DNA of 21,493 nucleotides from Actinomycetes bacterium (GTDB taxonomy: Bacteria; Actinomycetota; CADDZG01; JAHWKV01). The notes beneath the pieces were generated by a model. It was given only the letters and a program-made list of their open reading frames with translations, did not search any database and was not told the DNA's origin. Shown here piece after piece: positions 16,102 to 21,493 of this stretch (the first letter of the stretch is position 1; every line of letters begins with the position of its first letter). The position numbers and the translations under genes were made by a program. The DNA lies in NCBI GenBank assembly GCA_029263035.1, contig JAJCYF010000055.1:1-21493 (forward strand). The letters run 5' to 3'.

Positions 16102-17285
16102 TGCCGAACCATCCCCATGCAGCAGCCGGATCGGCACTTGGCTATCTCTATCAGACTCAGTGGCCGCTCATTGAGCTGATTCGCCGCTCCCGTGAGAAAC
16201 CGGACGTTGAGATCCGCCTTGAGTTGCTTGACGACGTGGAGTGGCTCGAAGAGGGCATGCCTCGCGAACTTGCGCAGATCAAGCACCATGTCACTCGTAC
16301 AGCAGGACTTGGCGATATGTCCGTCGACTTATGGCGAACGATCTCTGTCTGGCTCGACTCCACGGACGCTGGTGATGTCGACGGACCCACGCTGACCCTC
16401 GTTACGACTGCGGTAGTGACCGAAGGCACCGCCGGGTGGTCTCTGCTAGCTCCCACCCATGACGCCCCGGCTGCCCAGCGGCGGCTTGAAACGGCCGCAC
16501 AGGAATCAGATAACGGTGTCACCGCAGAATGGCGTGCGAGGTTCTTGGCCCTTTCTCCCGATGAGCGTGCCGCGTTCGTTTCGCGGCTTCGTGTCGTTGA
16601 CGGTGCACCGCACATCGATAATCTTGATACTGAGTTGCAAAAGGAGCTCCACCTAGCGGTGCCTCGCGGTCACGAGAATGCGTTCATCGGGCTGGTGTGG
16701 GACTGGTGGCTCCGACAGGCTTTAGCACTCCTCCGGCGCAAAGTCCCTAGCATCAGCGCACTAAACCTCGCAGCAGCCATCGATGATCTTCGCAATCAGT
16801 TCGGCGATGACAATCTTCCCACTCTGGTTTCACGTGAAGCCTTCGACCAGGGCACTCTCAGCGACTACGACGCTCGCATCTTCGTTCGCCAGCTGGGGTT
16901 CATCGATACGCCTCTAGTGATCCTCCAACGCTCAGTGCAGGACTACTACCGCGCGACTGTTCAGAGCGCGAAGTGGATCGAGAACAATCTGGTGGACCTT
17001 CCTGAGGTTGCAAAGTTCAAGAATGACCTCCACGACGAGTGGGAACGGAGTTTCGCTTGGGCCATAAGCAGGCTGCCGTCGAGCGCCTCGGAGCAGGACA
17101 AGCGTCGGGCCGGACGCGACCTCTTGGAGCGTTGTCTCGACACGACCGAGATTCAGGTCCGTCCGCGCTACCGAGAACCGTTCTATTTACGCGGTAAGTT
17201 GCACGAGTTGGCCGACGAGCGCCTCGTGGGCTGGCATCCCGAGTTTGAGTCGCTGCTCGATGAACTCTTGGAGTCGACTACATGA
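16101..17285 (+). CDS. ABC-3C system effector: PD-(D/E)XK nuclease with ABC-3C C-terminal domain
   Basis: Predicted toxic component of an ABC-three-component conflict system. It has 394 aa from ATG 16101, which begins MPNHPHAAAG and leads directly into the family's first motif; TTG 16080 adds seven residues without better support. Residues 10-70 are a compact nuclease-type domain: GSALGYLYQ (10-18), EIRLELLDDVEW with E41 and D44-D45, and AQIKHH with Q59-x-K61. This G-Y-Q...DD...QxK layout is shared with the Cap4-type DNA endonuclease group. Residues 80-340 are mainly helical. The C-terminal part has the ABC-3C signature: RQLGF, QDYYRATVQSAKWIEN (280-295), DEWERSFAW (312-320), and PFYLRGKLHELADE...GWHP (360-380). 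It overlaps the middle component by 4 nt (ATGA). No membrane segment is seen; a cytoplasmic nuclease held inactive until triggered is the likely role. Confidence 0.82.
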   Translation: MPNHPHAAAGSALGYLYQTQWPLIELIRRSREKPDVEIRLELLDDVEWLEEGMPRELAQIKHHVTRTAGLGDMSVDLWRTISVWLDSTDAGDVDGPTLTLVTTAVVTEGTAGWSLLAPTHDAPAAQRRLETAAQESDNGVTAEWRARFLALSPDERAAFVSRLRVVDGAPHIDNLDTELQKELHLAVPRGHENAFIGLVWDWWLRQALALLRRKVPSISALNLAAAIDDLRNQFGDDNLPTLVSREAFDQGTLSDYDARIFVRQLGFIDTPLVILQRSVQDYYRATVQSAKWIENNLVDLPEVAKFKNDLHDEWERSFAWAISRLPSSASEQDKRRAGRDLLERCLDTTEIQVRPRYREPFYLRGKLHELADERLVGWHPEFESLLDELLESTT

Positions 17286-17755
17286 GCGACTGGTCGCTCC
17301 GCCCTCAGGTTGAAGCAAGCCTGTTGAACCCTGCGCTGATTGGTATGACGATCGCTCATGCCGCGGCGGGCTACCGCGAAAGCACCCTGGTCGCCATGCC
17401 TTGGCCAGTCGCATTCCTCATTCCTCCGATAGTCCTGCATCGCCCGACTCGCGATGCACTGCCATTGAATACGCGGACTCATTTCGCCACTTGGATCTCT
17501 CGGCAGCCACTCTTAGTCGCCGGCTATCCGCGTCGTGCTCAGGTGATGGTTGAGCCGACCAGGGAGGCCCTGCGAATGGCGATTCGCACCGAGCGTCTGC
17601 TCCTCGCTGGTGGTGGCATCGTTCCAACACCGCTAAGTACTCCGCCGGCTGGCGAGGTGCGGCAACTTCTCACCGCATCGGCCCTTGTTGGAAGGTGGCT
17701 CGCCCGCCTTGATCAGCCAAGCACTGCTTTTGCCCTTCTGGGAGTCACTCCGTGA
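17282..17755 (+). CDS. ABC-3C system middle component
   Basis: The second protein of the ABC-three-component system, 157 aa, thought to connect the ATPase and effector; its biochemical role is unknown. ATG 17282 overlaps the effector stop. Family features are an early NPAL (16-19), an alanine-rich helix with Y31, the hallmark PVAFLIPPIVLHRPTRDALP (42-61), W71, a central basic helix REALRMAIRTERLLLAGG (94-111), and a C-terminal ALVGRWLARL...FALLGV (134-155). The stop overlaps the ATPase start (GTGA). The hydrophobic PVAFLIPPIVL stretch is too short and too Pro-rich for a membrane helix. Confidence 0.85.
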   Translation: MSDWSLRPQVEASLLNPALIGMTIAHAAAGYRESTLVAMPWPVAFLIPPIVLHRPTRDALPLNTRTHFATWISRQPLLVAGYPRRAQVMVEPTREALRMAIRTERLLLAGGGIVPTPLSTPPAGEVRQLLTASALVGRWLARLDQPSTAFALLGVTP

Positions 17756-19689
17756 TGCGCCTTCTTTCTCTGGCTCTCTTTGATCGTCAGGGCCGCCGCC
17801 GCTTGATCAACTTTCGGCAGGGGCTCAACGTGATCACCGGTAGCTCTGCCACGGGCAAGAGCGCACTACTGGAGATGGTCGAGTACTGCCTTGGTCGCAA
17901 CACCCTGACAACGCCGGTCGGGCCAATACGCGACACGGTATCGTGGTACGGGTTGCTCATCGCGTTGGACAACCAGCGGGCGTTCGTCGGAAGACCGGCC
18001 CCGGCCGTCGGTAACGCTTCAACTCAACAGGCGATGCTTGAGTTTGGCGTCGATCTTGAGGTGCCCATCTTCGAACGACTCTCCGTTAACGCTGACACGG
18101 CAGTAGTCCGCGACCAGCTCGGACGAGCGATAGGCATCGACGAGAACATCACTAACCCAGTTGGGCTGACTCCTGGGTTTGAAGCTAACCTGGGCCACGC
18201 CGTACTGTTCTGCCTTCAGCGACAGAGCGAGATTGCCAACCGTGAACTCCTGTTTCACCGTCAAGGCGAAGAGGGTATGGCCCGCGCAATCCAAGAAGTT
18301 CTCCCATATTTCGTAGGAGCAGTTCCCCGAGATCGCGCTATTCTGCGCCAACGGCTACTGGCTGCACGTCGAGAACTACGTTTGGCCGAGGCGAACCTCA
18401 GAACAGCGGAAGCCGCAGATGAAGATTTAGAAGTCTCCCTGCAGGCCTTCTTAACCGAGGCACGAACCGCTGGCTTGCTGTCCGAAGAGCCCGTGAGTGG
18501 CACCGCAGCAGGCCTGGACGCGCTCCGTAGCGCCGTCGAGGCGGCGGTCTCTGAGGTAGCGCTAGATGACAGAGACGCAGCAGAGCGAGAGCGACTAGTG
18601 CGTCAGCGAGACGAACTGCGAGTGCAGCTACACCAAGTCGGCCAAGAGCGTGCCGTTCTGGAGGGCGTCGGCTCTGATGAGGCAGCCTACGAAGGCGTTG
18701 TTGCTCAGCAAACGATCCGCTTACGCAGTCTTGAGCTTCTTGGAGACGACGGCGGTAGACCATCCGATCTTTGCCCAATCTGCGGTTCGTCCCTCTCAGA
18801 ACCGGACCCGACCATTGCTGAACTCAGAGAGACAGCAGATCAGCTTCAAGTACAGGCTGGCAGCTTCACGGTCACTCGTCCACGGCGACGCCAAGCCCTA
18901 GAAGACGTGACCGCGCGCGCGACCCAAGTACGGGGAGAGATCCGTGCAATCGACGAAGCGATTGACACTCTTGAATCGGCGAGAAGGCAAGTCACGACAG
19001 GACGCCGGTTCGCTGAGCGCCAGGCGTTTTTACAAGGGCGTATTCAACGCTACTTGGAAACCGTTCGCACGGCTGAAACGGCAGAACTAGCACGTCTGCG
19101 AGAGCGGTTGCGCCTACGTACCACGGCGGTAGAGCAGCTGGATGCTCAACTGGATCAGGATGATGAGCGAGAGCAACTAATGTCCCGGCTCGTATTGATC
19201 GGCGCCGATATGACAGCCTGGGCGGATCATCTAGGGCTTGAACACAGTGGAACCAACGTGCGGCTAGACGCACGACGGCTCACTGTGGTTGCTGACACTG
19301 CTTCCGGTCCAGCACCTCTCAACCAGATCGGAAGTGCGGCCAACTGGATCGGCTACCATGTCGTCGCACACCTAGCGCTTCACAAGTTCTTCATCACTCA
19401 AAATCGTCCGGTGCCGCAGTTCCTGATGCTTGACCAGCCGACGCAGGCCTACTACCCATCCGATGTTGCCCGCGAAAGTGGAGTTCCTGTTGCGGACGCT
19501 GACCGTGCGGCTGTCCATGCACTGTTTCGCCTTATGCTCGATGTTGCCGCCGAAGTGGACAACCGAATCCAGATCATCGTCTGTGATCACGCCAACTTGC
19601 CTGTCGACTGGTTTCAGGAAGCTGTCATCGAGAACTGGCGCGACGGCGAACGTCTTATCCCTGACGACTGGATCACGTCAACGCAGTAG
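17752..19689 (+). CDS. ABC-3C system ATPase (DUF3732-type, Rad50/SMC-like) with zinc hook
   Basis: The sensor or regulator ATPase of the ABC-3C system, 645 aa. GTG 17752 is chosen (GGGAG 7 nt upstream, GTGA overlap); ATG 17755 is equally possible. Walker A is GSSATGKS (30-37) in an N-terminal lobe typical of RecF/SMC ABC ATPases. Two charged coiled-coil arms (about 190-330 and 360-485) flank CPIC (341-344), a Rad50-like zinc-hook half. The C-terminal lobe has the signature-like LNQIGSAANW (523-532), Walker B as FLMLDQPTQAYYP (557-569, with Q562 where a catalytic Glu usually sits in SMC proteins), and an H-loop VCDHAN (H613). The DQP-x-Q-x-Y-x-P motif is diagnostic of DUF3732. It probably watches DNA or RNA ends and restrains the effector through the middle component. 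It is the last gene of the operon, followed by about 110 nt without features. Confidence 0.9.
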   Translation: MMRLLSLALFDRQGRRRLINFRQGLNVITGSSATGKSALLEMVEYCLGRNTLTTPVGPIRDTVSWYGLLIALDNQRAFVGRPAPAVGNASTQQAMLEFGVDLEVPIFERLSVNADTAVVRDQLGRAIGIDENITNPVGLTPGFEANLGHAVLFCLQRQSEIANRELLFHRQGEEGMARAIQEVLPYFVGAVPRDRAILRQRLLAARRELRLAEANLRTAEAADEDLEVSLQAFLTEARTAGLLSEEPVSGTAAGLDALRSAVEAAVSEVALDDRDAAERERLVRQRDELRVQLHQVGQERAVLEGVGSDEAAYEGVVAQQTIRLRSLELLGDDGGRPSDLCPICGSSLSEPDPTIAELRETADQLQVQAGSFTVTRPRRRQALEDVTARATQVRGEIRAIDEAIDTLESARRQVTTGRRFAERQAFLQGRIQRYLETVRTAETAELARLRERLRLRTTAVEQLDAQLDQDDEREQLMSRLVLIGADMTAWADHLGLEHSGTNVRLDARRLTVVADTASGPAPLNQIGSAANWIGYHVVAHLALHKFFITQNRPVPQFLMLDQPTQAYYPSDVARESGVPVADADRAAVHALFRLMLDVAAEVDNRIQIIVCDHANLPVDWFQEAVIENWRDGERLIPDDWITSTQ

Positions 19690-19800
19690 CCGAATGAACC
19701 GATTGTTGCCGGTACCCAAACTCGCTACCGATCCAAACGGCGATAAGGCAGAGGCTCGTCCCGCACGCTCAGGCCAGCGGGCTCGGATCAAGCAGGCAGG

Positions 19801-20769
19801 TTAGACGTTGAAGCGGAAGTTCGTGCAGTCCCCCTCTTTGAACGGGTAGTCCTTGCCCTCCACCCGGATCTTGGCCGCCGCCTTGGCCTTGTCCCAGCTG
19901 CCGGCCGCCACCAGCTCGTCGTAGGACACCACCTCCGCCCGGATGAAACCGCGCTGGATGTCGGTGTGTATGGCGCCTGCGGCCTCCGGTGCGGTGGCCC
20001 CGCGCTTTAGCTCCCAGGCCCGGGACTCGTCGTCGCCGGTGGTGAAGAAGGTGATCAGATCCAGGGAGCGGTAAACCTCCTGGATCACCCGGCCCATGAC
20101 CGGCTCGGAGACTCCGTAGGCACCCAACAGCTCCCTGCTCTCCTCGGGACCCAGTCCGGCCACCTCCGCCTCCAGCAGGGCGGGCACGGTGATGACGGTG
20201 AACCCGGGGGCCTCCATGGTGGCCTCCAGGGCATCCTCGTCCACGTTGTACACCACGATCATCGGTTTCAGGGTCACCGGGGCCAGCGCCGAGAAGACGG
20301 CCAGCTCCTCCTTCTCCCAGCTCCGGGTGCTCAGGAACTCGCCGTTGTTCAGGTGCTCCAGGGCGGCGTTCAGGATCGGCAGCTCTGCTTTGGCCGCCGG
20401 GTCCCGCTTGGCCTTGGCCAGACGGTTCTCTATGGGCCCCATGTCGGCCAGCAGGAGCTCATCCTTCATCGCATCCAGCGCCTTTGCGCCGTCCTGGCCG
20501 CCGAACCCGGGAACCACGATCAGCAGGGCGTCCATGTTGCGCAGCTTGGCGTTGGCCGCCGCCGCGGTGCGGGCGTTGGCGTGGACGTCGACCACCTCGA
20601 CCTGGGCGTAGACGGTCTTCTTGGAGGCGTGCAGTGCGGAAAGCTCGTCCACGCGGGGGTCGGGGACGGCTACCGTCGCCACGTCGCCCACCGCTTTCAG
20701 CCCGGAGATGGCCTTCCACAAGGAGCTCTTGCCCGACCCCGACGGTCCGGTGATCCCGACTGTCTTCAT
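19801..20769 (-). CDS. Divergent YchF/OLA1-type P-loop NTPase with TGS (DUF933) domain
   Basis: A ribosome-associated Obg-like NTPase relative, 322 aa, shorter than typical YchF (about 363 aa). ATG 20769 is clear. The P-loop is GPSGSGKSS (8-16) rather than the YchF GLPNVGKS. The family's VPDPRVDEL (35-43) is kept. The G3 position, normally DIAGLV, reads VDVHANA (60-66), so the DxxG glycine is missing. The G4-like NVDE is at 175-178. The C-terminal 238-322 is a well-conserved DUF933/TGS: FFTTGDDESRAWELKRG, EAAGAIHTDIQRGFIRAEV, EGKDYPFKEGD, NFRFNV end. It is probably a paralogue that has lost ordinary GTP switching rather than the main YchF. It diverges from the small gene on the plus strand with 26 nt between starts. 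Confidence 0.85.
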   Translation of the reverse strand: MKTVGITGPSGSGKSSLWKAISGLKAVGDVATVAVPDPRVDELSALHASKKTVYAQVEVVDVHANARTAAAANAKLRNMDALLIVVPGFGGQDGAKALDAMKDELLLADMGPIENRLAKAKRDPAAKAELPILNAALEHLNNGEFLSTRSWEKEELAVFSALAPVTLKPMIVVYNVDEDALEATMEAPGFTVITVPALLEAEVAGLGPEESRELLGAYGVSEPVMGRVIQEVYRSLDLITFFTTGDDESRAWELKRGATAPEAAGAIHTDIQRGFIRAEVVSYDELVAAGSWDKAKAAAKIRVEGKDYPFKEGDCTNFRFNV

Positions 20770-20783
20770 CCGAGGCCGCCGGA

Positions 20784-20789
20784 TATGGT
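20784..20789 (+). promoter_or_regulatory. Predicted -10 box of the small HesB/IscA-like gene
   Basis: TATGGT followed by six bases (GGGGGC) and ATG 20796. The G-run could alternatively serve as a weak Shine-Dalgarno. The layout matches the other leaderless candidates in this window. Confidence 0.35.
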
Positions 20790-20795
20790 GGGGGC

Positions 20796-21047
20796 ATGGA
20801 GATCAGCGAGACGGCAACTGCGGTTCTGGAACGGGCGTACGACGCCGCGGCCCGCTTCAACCCCGATGCGAAAATCCGGGTCTACAAGCGCAACGATGAA
20901 ATTCAGACCGGCTTTGCCGACGCCCCGCAGGACGGTGATGTGGTTGTTGAACACGAGGGAATGATCCTTTACGTTGCGGCCGATGTGGGCGAGGGCCTCC
21001 TTGACACTACCCTGCAGCACGACCATCTGGTGATGAGACAAGACTAG
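20796..21047 (+). CDS. Small HesB/IscA-like protein lacking cysteines
   Basis: An 83-aa cytoplasmic protein. The layout resembles the A-type Fe-S carrier fold: MEISETATAVLERAYDAA (1-18), a KIRVYKRNDEIQTGF strand pair (26-40), DGDVVVEHEGMILYVAADV (47-64), and a short LQHDHLVM end (73-80). It contains no cysteine at all, so it cannot carry a cluster as IscA/ErpA do; the fold assignment is therefore only a suggestion. The ATG is supported by the close -10 box. Its TAG stop overlaps the stop of the convergent SGNH gene. Function unknown. Confidence 0.6.
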   Translation: MEISETATAVLERAYDAAARFNPDAKIRVYKRNDEIQTGFADAPQDGDVVVEHEGMILYVAADVGEGLLDTTLQHDHLVMRQD

Positions 21048-21493
21048 AGCAGGCGCTCCGCCTCCCGGTTGACGGCGGGATACATCACATCGGCCCACAG
21101 CTTGTAGCCCCCGGCGCCCGGGTGAAACCAGTCGACGCTGTAGTAGTCGTCGGGGTTGTCACGGAACTCGTCGCGGGTGCCCCCCGCCAGGTCGATGTAG
21201 GGAAGGTCCCGTTCCCGGGCCTCCTGCTCGATGCGGCGGCCGACGGCGTTGCCCCTCCACCCGGAGATCATCCGCAGCGGCTGCGGCATGACCGGCGAGG
21301 TCCCCATGTTCGGGGGCCCGGCGACCACCACCGAGGCGCCGCTTGCGGTCAGCCGGTCCAGCGCCCTGGCGATATCGGCCTCCACCTTGCGCAGCGGGGT
21401 GACGTGGGTGGTGTCGTTGGCGCCGATCTCCACCAGTACCAGATCCGGGTCCAGAGCCAGCGCCTTGTCGACCTGGATGTTTGCCAGGTCGGC
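21044..21493 (-). CDS. SGNH/GDSL-family hydrolase, C-terminal part
   Basis: An esterase/lipase or acyl-hydrolase of the SGNH family, cut by the right window edge; 149 C-terminal residues are present and the Ser-containing block I (GDS) lies outside. Block III is DPDLVLVEIGANDTTH with G24-x-N26-D27 counted from the first visible residue. The oxyanion region VVVAGPPNMG follows, and block V is VDWFHPGAGGY with D121 and H124, the other two catalytic residues. The pattern fits bacterial secreted or lipid-trimming SGNH hydrolases; substrate not predictable. Leading residues beyond the window would decide whether it has a signal peptide. Confidence 0.88.
   Translation of the reverse strand, partial: ADLANIQVDKALALDPDLVLVEIGANDTTHVTPLRKVEADIARALDRLTASGASVVVAGPPNMGTSPVMPQPLRMISGWRGNAVGRRIEQEARERDLPYIDLAGGTRDEFRDNPDDYYSVDWFHPGAGGYKLWADVMYPAVNREAERLL

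Noticed and set aside
1..21493. CRISPR arrays, tRNA or rRNA genes, complete insertion sequences, flanking att repeats
   Set aside because: None seen: no regularly spaced repeats, no cloverleaf-like TTCGA contexts that held up, and no intact transposase or integrase gene.

Overview
The window comes from a GC-rich bacterium. GTG and TTG starts are frequent, genes overlap by a few bases, and at least four genes have a TANNNT -10 box only 6-8 nt before the start codon, as in leaderless transcripts. This fits an actinomycete-like lineage (possibly deep-branching Actinomycetota); the assignment is inference, as there is no rRNA marker.

Layout. (1) 1-4524, minus strand: a tightly overlapping DNA end-resection operon, nurA > herA > sbcD > sbcC, with sbcC running off the left edge. 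This is the gene set best known from archaea (NurA-HerA-Mre11-Rad50). (2) 4631-5899: a tandem-domain secreted lipoprotein (minus) and a divergent pterin-4a-carbinolamine dehydratase (plus). (3) 5918-7466, plus strand: a two-gene cassette, an unrecognised 381-aa protein coupled by TAATG to a small retropepsin-like aspartic protease. (4) 7408-15553, minus strand: a four-gene type I restriction-modification operon, hsdM > hsdS > hsdR > a fourth PD-(D/E)XK gene. HsdR carries an extra C-terminal Schlafen/AlbA_2 domain, and the hsdM promoter has a perfect 13-bp palindrome over its -35 region. (5) 15554-16100: divergent control region, with a possible short leader ORF or transposase relic. (6) 16101-19689, plus strand: a complete ABC-three-component (ABC-3C) conflict system, made of a nuclease effector, a middle component and a DUF3732-type ABC ATPase with a zinc-hook CxxC. 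(7) 19801-21493: housekeeping-like genes, namely a divergent YchF/OLA1-type NTPase, a small HesB/IscA-like protein without cysteines, and an SGNH hydrolase running off the right edge.

Together, 5.9-19.7 kb reads as a defence island placed between core genes. The RM system would act on unmodified DNA, and the ABC-3C system probably senses a nucleic-acid or replication disturbance and releases a nuclease. The two smaller uncharacterised elements (unknown protein plus aspartic protease; fourth RM-operon gene) are the best candidates for undescribed biology. No CRISPR array, tRNA, rRNA or intact insertion sequence was seen.
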